A stretch of DNA of 15,990 nt from Planctomycetales bacterium. GTDB taxonomy: Bacteria; Planctomycetota; Phycisphaerae; SM23-33. A program made the translations under genes and the position numbers. Shown piece by piece: positions 1-6,264 of this stretch. A model generated the notes under the pieces. The model was not told the origin of the DNA. It saw only the letters and a list, made by a program, of their open reading frames with translations, and did not search any database. The stretch is from assembly GCA_030631085.1 (NCBI GenBank), contig DAOVLV010000007.1:1-15990 (forward strand). The letters run 5' to 3'. How positions within the stretch are numbered: the first letter of the stretch is position 1; each line of letters opens with the position of its first letter.

Positions 1-6
1 CACATT

Positions 7-873
7 ATGCCTCAAACTCTGGATGAAATCCTGAACTCGCACCGCACGCATCGGCCTGTGGTGATGGGCGTTCTGAATGTTACGCCGGACAGTTTCTCCG
101 ACGGCGGGCAATTCATCGACCCGGCATCAGCCGTCGCCCAGGCCCGGCGGATGGTTGCCCAAGGCGCGGAGATTATCGACATCGGGGCTGAATCCACCCG
201 CCCCGGCTCCGAACGAATCGGCCCCGACGAGCAAATTCGCCGCATCGAACCGATATTACCCCAAATCGCCAAACTGAACGTCATTATCAGTATCGACACC
301 ACCATCGCCGCTGTGGCTGGGTTCGCCCTCGACGCCGGCGCGCAAATCATAAACGACGTGTCGGCTGGTCGGGACGACGACGAAATGTTCGGCCTCGCAG
401 CCTCACGCAATGCAGCCTTAATCCTGATGCACATGCTGGGTTCGCCCAAAAGTATGCAGGAAAATCCCGAATATGACGACGTGGTAAAGGATGTTCGTGA
501 TTTTTTGGCAGGGCGAATCGCCGCTGCCGCCGACGCGGGCGTGAAACGCAGCCGCATTATTATCGATCCGGGCATCGGTTTCGGAAAACTACTGGAGCAC
601 AACCTGTCGCTGCTGAATAATATCGACGTCCTGGTCGAATTGGGCGCAGCGGTCCTTATAGGCCCCAGCCGAAAGCGATTTATCGGCGAGATTTCGGGGC
701 GTGCTGAACCATCGGAAAGGCTCGGCGGGACTATTGCAGCATGCCTTGCTGGGCGGCGCAGTGGGGCGAGCATATTCCGCGTTCACGACGTGGCTGCGAT
801 GGTTCAGGCATTTACCGTTGCGCGTGCGATTGAAGAGAAAAACAAAAAGCGTCGTCGCAGCGACGACGGCTAA
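7..873 (+). CDS. folP: Dihydropteroate synthase
   Basis: Condenses p-aminobenzoate with dihydropterin pyrophosphate to dihydropteroate in cytosolic folate synthesis. The 288-residue protein has the usual family length and a TIM-barrel pattern. The pterin-binding signature GVLNVTPDSFSDGG lies at about residues 21-34, the DIGAESTRPGS loop at about 58-68, IDPGIGFGK near 190, and the C-terminal GPSRKRFIG motif near 220, which carries the conserved substrate-contacting Ser-Arg-Lys. The chosen ATG is six bases from the window edge, so an upstream in-frame start cannot be excluded. The tail is basic then acidic (KNKKRRRSDDG), and its DNA contains a perfect inverted repeat at 851-867. It lies upstream of cdaA, a common bacterial order, but a repeat-filled gap and a predicted separate cdaA promoter suggest that the two can be transcribed independently. 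Identification is secure. Confidence 0.97.
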   Translation: MPQTLDEILNSHRTHRPVVMGVLNVTPDSFSDGGQFIDPASAVAQARRMVAQGAEIIDIGAESTRPGSERIGPDEQIRRIEPILPQIAKLNVIISIDTTIAAVAGFALDAGAQIINDVSAGRDDDEMFGLAASRNAALILMHMLGSPKSMQENPEYDDVVKDVRDFLAGRIAAAADAGVKRSRIIIDPGIGFGKLLEHNLSLLNNIDVLVELGAAVLIGPSRKRFIGEISGRAEPSERLGGTIAACLAGRRSGASIFRVHDVAAMVQAFTVARAIEEKNKKRRRSDDG

Positions 874-884
874 ACAGGTATTCC

Positions 885-916
885 GATTGCGGATTGTGGA
901 TTGCGGATTGCGGATT
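885..916. repeat. Heptamer tandem repeat GATTGCG (about 4.5 copies)
   Basis: Four consecutive 7-bp units GATTGCG, GATTGTG, GATTGCG, GATTGCG and a partial fifth start 12 bases after the folP stop. It is the first of three short-period arrays in this gap. No open frame or hairpin is evident within it. Confidence 0.85.
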
Positions 917-947
917 TCTTTTCCTGGTCCCTAATCCCTGTTTTTTC

Positions 948-987
948 GGTATTCCGGTAATCCGGTATTCCGGTAATCCGGTATTCC
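948..987. repeat. Octamer tandem repeat, alternating GGTATTCC and GGTAATCC
   Basis: Five 8-bp units alternate strictly between GGTATTCC and GGTAATCC, so the true period may be 16 bp (2.5 copies). Each unit is nearly self-complementary (GGTAATCC pairs with GGATTACC), so the array can form several alternative hairpins. Confidence 0.87.
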
Positions 988-988
988 G

Positions 989-1023
989 GGCTACTGGCTA
1001 CTGGCGACTGACTACAGGCTACT
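989..1023. repeat. Heptamer tandem repeat GGCTACT (5 degenerate copies)
   Basis: Five 7-bp units read GGCTACT, GGCTACT, GGCGACT, GACTACA, GGCTACT. The array begins one base after the octamer array and runs directly into the predicted cdaA -10 element, so the repeat occupies the place where a -35 element would be. Confidence 0.83.
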
Positions 1024-1024
1024 A

Positions 1025-1030
1025 TACAAT
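1025..1030 (+). promoter_or_regulatory. Predicted cdaA -10 element (TACAAT), leaderless
   Basis: TACAAT matches the sigma-70 consensus TATAAT at five of six positions. It ends six bases before the GTG start of cdaA, so transcription would begin at or beside the start codon. No Shine-Dalgarno sequence lies between them. No good -35 box is seen, because the place is taken by heptamer repeats. The same arrangement precedes three other genes in the window. Confidence 0.5.
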
Positions 1031-1036
1031 GTTGCC

Positions 1037-1891
1037 GTGAACGAACTGATAAGGAACATCACGAACCTGCTGCACCGTGTGGCCAACTACGACCCGATGG
1101 TTGTAATCGTGGAGATGGTGCTTATCGGTCTGGTGGTCTGGTGGGCGGTTCGTTTCCTCCGTGGTACGCGTGGCGAAAGTCTGGTCAAGGGTGTGATCGT
1201 AGTGCTCGGGGCTGTCTATTTGTGCATCCTCCTTCTTCCGAAAGACCGGGGATGGGACCGGATCGAGTTTCTGTACGGGAAATTTTTACTCTTCGCCTTT
1301 GTCTCTGCGGTAGTGGCATTTCAACCGGAACTTCGCCGGGCACTTGGTCAACTGGGTCGCGTACCGATATTCGGCGGCCAACATCGGTATATCAAGGAAA
1401 ACATTTCCGCTCTCGTTGAGTCGGCGGGGTATCTCTCGCGCAACAAGACCGGTGCGATAATCGCCGTAGAACGCAAGGTCGGTCTGGCGGCGCTGATGGA
1501 ATCCGGCGTGCTTCTGGACGCCGAACTGACGGCCGGACTACTCAATACAATCTTCTTCCACGGGACACCGCTGCACGACATGGGCGTGATTATCCAGCAG
1601 GGACGTGTGGCGGCTGCGGGATGCCAGTTCCCTCTGGCCGAAAGCGAAGACGTGGACGCCTCGCTCGGAAGCAGGCACCGCGCCGCACTGGGTCTGGCGC
1701 AGGAAACCGATGCGGTCGTCATCGTCGTCAGCGAGGAAACCGGGCGGATTTCAATCGCCGCCGACGGGCAACTGCATATCGGACTCGATACCGACAACCT
1801 GCGGGAACTGCTGCGAGCGATGCTGATACCGAAGCGACGGAAACTGTCGCCGCAGCGGACAAGCACAAACCAGAAAGATCAAGGCACGTAA
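1037..1891 (+). CDS. cdaA: Diadenylate cyclase, CdaA type, with altered DGA motif
   Basis: Membrane-bound cyclase making the second messenger c-di-AMP from two ATP. The 284 residues match the CdaA family: three hydrophobic helices (about 22-39, 50-67 and 81-96) followed by a cytosolic DAC (DisA_N) domain from about 115 to 260. The RHR motif, which contacts ATP phosphates, is intact (GSRHRAA, residues 211-217), and the following TDAVVIVVSEETG strand is typical. The other hallmark, DGA in LHDGAVII, reads DMG at residues 181-183 (LHDMGVII); the metal-binding Asp remains. The GTG start is chosen because it gives the full N-terminal helix and follows a -10 element by six bases; there is no Shine-Dalgarno sequence. 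The stop is six bases before the cdaR start, so the two genes are co-transcribed. The family is certain; unaltered activity is likely but not assured. Confidence 0.94.
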   Translation: MNELIRNITNLLHRVANYDPMVVIVEMVLIGLVVWWAVRFLRGTRGESLVKGVIVVLGAVYLCILLLPKDRGWDRIEFLYGKFLLFAFVSAVVAFQPELRRALGQLGRVPIFGGQHRYIKENISALVESAGYLSRNKTGAIIAVERKVGLAALMESGVLLDAELTAGLLNTIFFHGTPLHDMGVIIQQGRVAAAGCQFPLAESEDVDASLGSRHRAALGLAQETDAVVIVVSEETGRISIAADGQLHIGLDTDNLRELLRAMLIPKRRKLSPQRTSTNQKDQGT

Positions 1892-1897
1892 CAATAT

Positions 1898-2998
1898 ATG
1901 AGCGCAAGACCTGGTAAATCCGGTAAGGGAATCAGCACGGAATTTCCCGCCAGTCGATTCAGTCGGGAATGGTTCATGCAATCGCTGCGAACAGCCTTAT
2001 GGGTCGTCGTTATCGTTCTGCTCGTATGGGTCTATGCCGACATCCATTTTACCGACGAACAAGAAGTTACCGCAGTCCTTCACCTTCATACAAAATCAGA
2101 CAACGGGATGGTTCTGCTGAGTGAAAGGAGAATCCCCGTTACCTTCCGTATCGAGGGAAACCGATATTACAGGGAACGTTTCATCAATCGCCTGGTAAAG
2201 AACAAGTCTGTTCTTGAGTTTGACGTCGCCGGGGCCAAGGAATACGAACCCGGCGAGGAATACCAGGAACGTACCGCAAACCTGCTGAGCAAACTTGCGA
2301 TTTTCCGCAATTCGAGCCTGGGGATAATCTCGGCTGTACCTGCAAGAATCGATATCCGCGTGGACAAAATGATCCTTCTGCCCGATGTGCCGGTCGAATT
2401 CAAATACATCGGCGCTGTGCTGGCGGGCGTCCCGGAGATAGAACCGGCGCGCATTAATCTGCGACTTCCGGAAAGCCAGCGACAGAAAATTACCCCCGAA
2501 ACATTAAAACTCATGACTCTAACGGTTGATTTGAGCGGCAAAGCCGCCGGTACAACCGAAACCGTCAATATCGATGTCCTTACGCCGCCGAATCTCAACT
2601 ACGCGAAGATCGAACCGCAAAAAGTTACCGTAACCTTCAAGGTCGGACAGCAGACAGAGAACAAAAAATTCACCGTTACCGTCAATTACCTTCCACCCGT
2701 CGCCTGGCTTACCGGTGATACATCGAGCAAGTACCAACTCGAAGTCAAGTCACCCGAAGACCGGACAAGGGTAATTACCGTTACCGGAAACCGCATCGAC
2801 CTGCAAAAACTCAGCGCCGATGAGATTCATGCATACGTCGTGCTGACCGATAGCGACCTCAAACCCAGCACTTGGCTGGACGGCGAGGTGAACGTCCAGT
2901 TCCCGCCCGGCCTGAAAATCCGCCTGACTAATAAACCGGTTCCGCCGGTCAGTTACCGCGTGGTCAAGCGGACTGCCGGACCGGTTACACCGTTGTAA
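1898..2998 (+). CDS. cdaR: YbbR-domain protein, CdaR-like regulator of CdaA
   Basis: Membrane-anchored extracytoplasmic protein predicted to partner with the diadenylate cyclase encoded just upstream; in Firmicutes CdaR binds CdaA and modulates its activity. The 366 residues have a short basic N-terminus, one transmembrane helix at about 31-47 (LRTALWVVVIVLLVWVYAD) and then a beta-rich exported region made of repeated YbbR-like modules of about 80-90 residues, with strands such as PVEFKYIGAV and VTVTFKVG. The family is defined by this architecture and by the cdaA neighbourhood rather than by catalytic residues, since it has none. The gene begins six bases after the cdaA stop, indicating an operon. 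glmM, the usual third gene in Firmicutes, is absent; proA follows with its own predicted promoter. Symbol assigned by context. Confidence 0.88.
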   Translation: MSARPGKSGKGISTEFPASRFSREWFMQSLRTALWVVVIVLLVWVYADIHFTDEQEVTAVLHLHTKSDNGMVLLSERRIPVTFRIEGNRYYRERFINRLVKNKSVLEFDVAGAKEYEPGEEYQERTANLLSKLAIFRNSSLGIISAVPARIDIRVDKMILLPDVPVEFKYIGAVLAGVPEIEPARINLRLPESQRQKITPETLKLMTLTVDLSGKAAGTTETVNIDVLTPPNLNYAKIEPQKVTVTFKVGQQTENKKFTVTVNYLPPVAWLTGDTSSKYQLEVKSPEDRTRVITVTGNRIDLQKLSADEIHAYVVLTDSDLKPSTWLDGEVNVQFPPGLKIRLTNKPVPPVSYRVVKRTAGPVTPL

Positions 2999-3000
2999 CC
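2983..3000 (+). terminator. Hairpin at the cdaR stop, possible weak terminator
   Basis: A perfect 7-bp stem (GGTTACA with TGTAACC) and a 4-base loop overlaps the cdaR stop codon. No T-tract follows, so intrinsic termination is unproven; it may only protect the mRNA end. Confidence 0.3.
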
Positions 3001-3044
3001 AGACTCGGCGAAATTACCACCTGTCCCAGGACGCCGTTCCACGT

Positions 3045-3050
3045 TACAAT
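3045..3050 (+). promoter_or_regulatory. Predicted proA -10 element (TACAAT), leaderless
   Basis: TACAAT ends seven bases before the proA ATG. The bases between (aattaat) contain no ribosome-binding site. The spacing predicts a transcript starting at or next to the A of the start codon. No convincing -35 box is seen. Confidence 0.5.
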
Positions 3051-3057
3051 AATTAAT

Positions 3058-4317
3058 ATGGAAAACGCAGACACCTACATCAAAGGGATCGCTTCTGCCG
3101 CCCGCGCCGCTGCCGCCGAACTGACCGTCTCTACCACAGCCAAACGCGATGCCGCACTTATCGCCGCAGCCAAGGCTATCCGAAACGGAACCGACCGCAT
3201 CCGGGCCCAAAACACCAAAGACCTCGCCGAAGCCAAGAAGGCCGGACTTTCCGACGCTATGATAGACCGGCTGACGCTGACGGACGCGCGAATTGAGGCA
3301 ATGGCCGCCGGTCTGGAGGCAATCGCCGCACAGACCGATCCGGTCGGACAGACAATCTCGGCCTCCAACCGCCCCACCGGCCTGCGAATCGAAAAACGCC
3401 GCGTACCGCTGGGCGTAGTGGCCATTATCTTTGAGTCCCGCCCGAACGTAACCGCCGATGCGGCTGGGCTGTGCATCAAAAGCGGAAACGCCGTAATCCT
3501 TCGCGGCGGCAAGGAGGCTATCCATTCCAACCTCGCCATCGCCGAATGTCTGCGAGCGGGCGTATTAGCCGCCGGACTACCCGAATCAGCCATCACCGTC
3601 ATCGACAAAACAGACCGGGACATCGTACCGGCAATGGCCAAGGCCGAGGGTCTGATCGACTTGATAATCCCTCGCGGCGGGAAGGGTTTAATCCGCGCCG
3701 TCGTCGAAGCCGCCACCATCCCCGTCATCAAACACTATGCCGGAAACTGCCACGTGTACGTCCACGCCGACGCGGATTTGGCAATGGCTGAAGCAATCGT
3801 CATCAACGCCAAGTGTCAACGCCCCGGCGTATGCAATGCCGCGGAAACGCTGTTGGTAAATGCCGCAATTGCCGGGGAATTTTTGCCCGCCATAGCCAAA
3901 AAACTCGTCGATGCCGGCGTCGAAATGAGAGGCTGTGGAAAATCACGCAAAATCGTCCCCGACATGAAAGAAGCCACAGAAGACGACTGGGCCGACGAAT
4001 ATCTCGCGCTGACACTGGCTGTGAAGGTCATCGATTCGCTCGATGATGCCGTCAAGCACATCAACACCTACGGCTCGCATCATACCGACGCGATTGTTAC
4101 GGCCAGCCTGGCCGCTGCCGAGGCGTTTGTCGCGCGTGTTGACAGTTCATCGGTGATGGTCAACGCCTCGACGCGGTTCAGCGACGGCGGCGTGTATGGC
4201 CTCGGAGCAGAGGTCGGAATCAGCACAGACAAACTCCACGCCCGAGGCCCCATGGGCGCAGAAGACCTCACCACCTACAAATGGATCGTTACCGGCAGCG
4301 GGCACATCAGAGAATAA
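3058..4317 (+). CDS. proA: Glutamate-5-semialdehyde dehydrogenase (gamma-glutamyl phosphate reductase)
   Basis: Second enzyme of proline synthesis: NADPH-dependent reduction of gamma-glutamyl phosphate to glutamate-5-semialdehyde in the cytosol. The 419 residues are full length for ProA. The aldehyde-dehydrogenase fold is shown by PLGVVAIIFESRPNV (about 117-131), the cofactor-loop segment KSGNAVILRGGKEA (about 141-154), IPRGGKGLI (about 204-212) and the catalytic block KCQRPGVCNAAETLLV (252-267), in which C259 is the expected nucleophile. The C-terminal NASTRFSDGGVYGLGAEVGIST block (about 369-390) is strongly conserved. The ATG follows a -10-like box by seven bases and has no Shine-Dalgarno sequence. 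proB is not in the window. The preceding cdaA-cdaR pair has no metabolic link to it, so proA is probably its own transcription unit. Confidence 0.97.
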   Translation: MENADTYIKGIASAARAAAAELTVSTTAKRDAALIAAAKAIRNGTDRIRAQNTKDLAEAKKAGLSDAMIDRLTLTDARIEAMAAGLEAIAAQTDPVGQTISASNRPTGLRIEKRRVPLGVVAIIFESRPNVTADAAGLCIKSGNAVILRGGKEAIHSNLAIAECLRAGVLAAGLPESAITVIDKTDRDIVPAMAKAEGLIDLIIPRGGKGLIRAVVEAATIPVIKHYAGNCHVYVHADADLAMAEAIVINAKCQRPGVCNAAETLLVNAAIAGEFLPAIAKKLVDAGVEMRGCGKSRKIVPDMKEATEDDWADEYLALTLAVKVIDSLDDAVKHINTYGSHHTDAIVTASLAAAEAFVARVDSSSVMVNASTRFSDGGVYGLGAEVGISTDKLHARGPMGAEDLTTYKWIVTGSGHIRE

Positions 4318-4339
4318 AAAAATCAGCAGGGATAAAGAT

Positions 4340-4798
4340 ATGGAGCACATCTGCGACCTGGAACATCGTCGTATCTGGTTTCACCAGTGGCAACATCACG
4401 AAAAATTCAGCGTTCCTTTCGATAAACAGCCATATGCGTGTTTAATCGTCATGAACTTGCGAAGGGTGCAATTCGTCCCCTATGGAATGATTCAAATCGG
4501 GTTTTCTCTGATTGACTCAAATTGCAGGCAAGTAGTAACAGCCGGTTTTGACTCGCAACTATGGCACGACTGTATAGATGCGGCAGATCTTCTGCGACAT
4601 CCCAATGTTACGGACGAAAACTTAGTCGTGACCTCATGGGAAAACAGCAAGTTACCGAAAAAATTCTTGTTCTTTTTCCTGGAATGTACAGGTGTTTTTG
4701 ATATTGAGTTCAATAATTTTTTGGTGTTGTTTGTGGGAGAAAATGAAGCTCGAAAACAGAAAACAATCTCCGCTATCCGCAAACAGAGCTATCTATAA
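4340..4798 (+). CDS. Hypothetical protein, AT-rich
   Basis: Unrecognised 152-residue protein. The frame is open further upstream inside proA, but the ATG at 4340 is preferred because AGGGA lies at a suitable distance upstream and the extension would only translate proA out of frame. The protein is rich in Phe, His, Trp and Cys, begins MEHICDLEHRRIWFHQWQHH, and has alternating hydrophobic stretches (IGFSLIDSN, FLFFFLECTGVF, NNFLVLFVGE) suggesting a beta-rich soluble fold rather than membrane helices. No signal peptide or known motif is visible. Base composition from about 4490 on is clearly more AT-rich than in proA or folP, consistent with recent acquisition or a fast-evolving orphan. A paired hairpin repeat starts 42 bases after the stop. 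It could be a chance frame, though its length and ribosome site argue for a gene. Confidence 0.6.
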   Translation: MEHICDLEHRRIWFHQWQHHEKFSVPFDKQPYACLIVMNLRRVQFVPYGMIQIGFSLIDSNCRQVVTAGFDSQLWHDCIDAADLLRHPNVTDENLVVTSWENSKLPKKFLFFFLECTGVFDIEFNNFLVLFVGENEARKQKTISAIRKQSYL

Positions 4799-4839
4799 CC
4801 TGGATATGAGCGCGCAGCGGATTGCCTGGTTCGTATATG

Positions 4840-5046
4840 TTTAGCCCGGTAGGGCGATAGATTTGTAGCCCGGTCCGTAAGGGCCGGGGGACGAATCGCT
4901 GGTTTCTGGTGCAAGCCCCGGAAGGGGCGGCACAATGCGCCACGATTTTATCTGCCGCCCCTACCGGGGCTTACGGCTCATTGGCGAACGTCATAAACCC
5001 CGCCCTCACGGGCGGGGCTACAATTCTTTCGCCCTACCGGGCTAAA
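4840..5046. repeat. Nested inverted-repeat cluster with GTAG-headed hairpins (REP/BIME-like)
   Basis: A 207-bp symmetrical structure with no gene in it. The outer arms are an exact 18-bp inverted repeat (4840-4857 with 5029-5046; core TAGCCCGGTAGGGCGA). Inside, a GTAG-headed hairpin (4865-4887, CCCGGTCC/GGGCCGGG) faces an oppositely oriented one (4998-5021, perfect 8-bp stem CCCCGCCC/GGGCGGGG with loop TCAC, ending CTAC). At the centre, 4913-4932 and 4953-4972 pair at 19 of 20 positions. Opposed hairpins headed by GTAG are the hallmark of REP elements mobilised by RAYT (Y1-type) transposases, but no such transposase is in the window. Confidence 0.82.
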
Positions 5047-5203
5047 GAATTGATCAGTTTGAAATAAGTTGAACATGGCGCGGCGGATTCCTGCCTGCGG
5101 TGAGCAAACAGGAAGCAACCCGTAGATATTCTTTCAACAAGTTTTTTTTATCCCCTGTATCCCTCGCCACGGCGAGTCTTCGCTTCGCTACGACCTGCAT
5201 CTC

Positions 5204-5212
5204 TGCTAGAAT
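5204..5212 (+). promoter_or_regulatory. Predicted extended -10 promoter (TGCTAGAAT), leaderless
   Basis: TGC followed by TAGAAT (5207-5212) fits an extended -10 element, five of six matches to TATAAT. It ends eight bases before the ATG at 5221. No ribosome-binding site lies in the short AT-rich gap (gtttttat). Confidence 0.5.
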
Positions 5213-5220
5213 GTTTTTAT

Positions 5221-5508
5221 ATGAGCAAGGAACCAGAAGCGCATTTATTTTGTCATCGCTGCGGCGCGGTGTTGAAGCCGGGAGTGGGGAATTTCTACAT
5301 CGTGAAAATCGAAGCCTTCGCCGACCCGACGCCGCCAAACCTGACAGAAGCCGACCTTGCCGTTGATATTGACAAGGCCATCGAGGACATACTCGAAGAA
5401 ATCCGCCACACATCGGAAGCCGAACTGATGGACCAGGTCTATCGCCGCCTGACAATCCACCTCTGCGGACAATGCTACGCCAAGTGGATCGAAAACCCGG
5501 CTTCATAA
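5221..5508 (+). CDS. Small two-CxxC (zinc-ribbon-like) protein
   Basis: A 95-residue soluble protein of unknown function. Residues 11-14 form CHRC in the context FCHRCGAVLKPG, and residues 82-85 form CGQC, in the context HLCGQCYAKWIENP; together they can supply four cysteines for one structural zinc. The middle is acidic and helical (LTEADLAVDIDKAIEDILEEI). The first CxxC resembles the start of many rubredoxin-like or zinc-ribbon knuckles. The start is set by an extended -10 element eight bases upstream, as in other predicted leaderless genes here, and no Shine-Dalgarno sequence is present. It stands alone: repeat clusters lie on both sides. Codon use resembles the neighbouring genes, so it is probably a real, lineage-specific gene. 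A regulatory or protein-binding role is a guess only. Confidence 0.75.
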   Translation: MSKEPEAHLFCHRCGAVLKPGVGNFYIVKIEAFADPTPPNLTEADLAVDIDKAIEDILEEIRHTSEAELMDQVYRRLTIHLCGQCYAKWIENPAS

Positions 5509-5532
5509 TCGTGCTTCGCCGCCGGGGTGCTT

Positions 5533-5622
5533 AAGGACTGGCCACTTCAGTGGCCAGTTGTTGTTTCGCGGGTTCATCGGGTTCATTCACACGAATACTG
5601 GCCACTGAAGTGGCCAGTCCTT
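5533..5622. repeat. 26-bp inverted repeat; each arm is itself a hairpin
   Basis: Positions 5533-5558 and 5597-5622 are exact reverse complements over 26 bp, separated by 38 bp. Each arm also folds alone: ACTGGCCACT pairs perfectly with AGTGGCCAGT around two bases. The element starts 25 bases after the stop of the upstream gene. Unlike the other paired hairpins here it is headed by AAGGAC rather than GTAG or GTGG. Confidence 0.85.
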
Positions 5623-5707
5623 GTGTGCCTCCGGGAAACCCTTTCTGAAACTCAACCGGTACAGATTTTGGGAGGCAGGCCAATGGAAAAATCTGTCCGT
5701 TCACATC

Positions 5708-5836
5708 TGCGCGCGCAAACGCGAACGTAAAAATCGGGGGTAACGAAAAATCCAAAAAAACTTTTTCCAAGGCCGCCAAGGACTTACGTCGTCGCAATCC
5801 GTTTTGTGTTCGCCTTTGCGCGCGCAAACGCGAACG
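5708..5836. repeat. 20-bp exact direct repeat pair, 109 bp apart
   Basis: TGCGCGCGCAAACGCGAACG occurs at 5708-5727 and again at 5817-5836, both on the + strand and both followed by (t/c)aaaa. The bases between contain an A-rich then T-rich stretch (5745-5766) and the segment CCGCCAAGGACTT. The GCGC/AAACGCGAA composition differs from the flanking sequence. Confidence 0.8.
5808..5835. repeat. 28-bp near-perfect palindrome
   Basis: The segment starts GTTCGC and ends GCGAAC, with TTTGC and GCAAA inside and GCGC at the centre. It equals its own reverse complement except for one symmetric C/C mismatch pair. Only the second copy of the surrounding 20-bp direct repeat is part of a palindrome. It could be a protein-binding site or a strong hairpin. 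Confidence 0.7.
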
Positions 5837-5872
5837 CAAAAGATAATACAGAGCGTCCTTGATACGCTTATA

Positions 5873-5886
5873 TGTTCTTTGACAAG
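5873..5886 (+). promoter_or_regulatory. boxA-like antitermination motif
   Basis: TGTTCTTTGACAAG resembles the NusB/NusE boxA (TGCTCTTTAACA) and the equivalent found in rRNA leaders and spacers. No rRNA follows: the next features are the heptamer and decamer arrays. The match may be chance. Confidence 0.25.
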
Positions 5887-5902
5887 TGAAGACAGAGAAG
5901 AA

Positions 5903-5934
5903 TAGGGACTAGGGACTTGGGACTTGGGACTTGG
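5903..5934. repeat. Heptamer tandem repeat TTGGGAC / TAGGGAC (about 4.5 copies)
   Basis: Units read TAGGGAC, TAGGGAC, TTGGGAC, TTGGGAC plus a partial TTGG. It shares the 7-bp period of the arrays after folP but has a different sequence. Confidence 0.85.
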
Positions 5935-6090
5935 AAAAGCAGAAAAAAACGGATGAACCAGTCAACCGGTCAACCGGAACTTGGGCCGGTTAGGCAATAT
6001 AGGCAATGGCGAATTTTTAAAAATGGACGAAAAAATGACCGCGAAATACGCAACTCTATGCCCGCCAAGGACTTGTGGATTTTGCAATTG

Positions 6091-6205
6091 GCCCGAATCG
6101 GCCCCAATTGGCCCCAATGGTTCCCATTCGTTCCCAATGGTTCCCAATGGTTCCCAATTGGCCCGAATTGGCCCGTTTGGTTCCGTTTGGTTCCGTTTCG
6201 TTCCG
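6091..6205. repeat. Decamer tandem array, about 11.5 degenerate units
   Basis: The sequence keeps an exact 10-bp register for 115 bp without insertion or deletion. Units in order are GCCCGAATCG, GCCCCAATTG, GCCCCAATGG, TTCCCATTCG, TTCCCAATGG (twice), TTCCCAATTG, GCCCGAATTG, GCCCGTTTGG, TTCCGTTTGG, TTCCGTTTCG, TTCCG. A fixed CC core is followed by an A/T block and G at position ten, with blocks of GCCC- and TTCC-type units alternating. The period is close to one helical turn. It lies 3' of the STAS gene, which reads toward it. No stop codon occurs in any + frame, which makes spurious open frames. Confidence 0.9.
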
Positions 6206-6264
6206 CATGAGGCTCGGGCGATTAAGTAACCATCTCCGGAAGGAGCGCGATAACCGACCACGCC

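Larger units (their letters stand above)
5509..6264. other. Gene-free, repeat-rich interval
   Basis: About 755 bp without a credible gene between the small CxxC protein and the convergent STAS gene. It contains, left to right: an inverted pair of hairpins (5533-5622), a 20-bp direct repeat (5708 and 5817), a 28-bp near-palindrome (5808-5835), a boxA-like motif (5873-5886), a heptamer array (5903-5934) and a 10-bp-period array (6091-6205). A 13-bp direct repeat CCGCCAAGGACTT also occurs at 5773-5785 and 6062-6074. The open frames crossing it are open mainly because the tandem repeats lack stop codons in every frame. The density of repeats suggests a structured RNA or a hotspot for small mobile repeats. 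Confidence 0.7.

Noticed and set aside
851..867. Perfect GTCGTCGC/GCGACGAC inverted repeat as the folP terminator
   Set aside because: It lies inside the coding frame, has a one-base loop and no T-tract, and the repeated Arg/Ser/Asp codons explain it.
4196..4339. N-terminal extension of the hypothetical gene into proA
   Set aside because: It only reads proA out of frame; the ATG at 4340 has a Shine-Dalgarno-like AGGGA upstream.
5054..5506. Minus-strand open frame opposite the two-CxxC gene
   Set aside because: No motif, no ribosome site, and it crosses the predicted promoter; the + strand frame has paired CxxC motifs and a plausible promoter.
5533..6205. Possible CRISPR array in the repeat-rich interval
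   Set aside because: The repeats are tandem or paired hairpins without regular unique spacers, and no cas gene is present.
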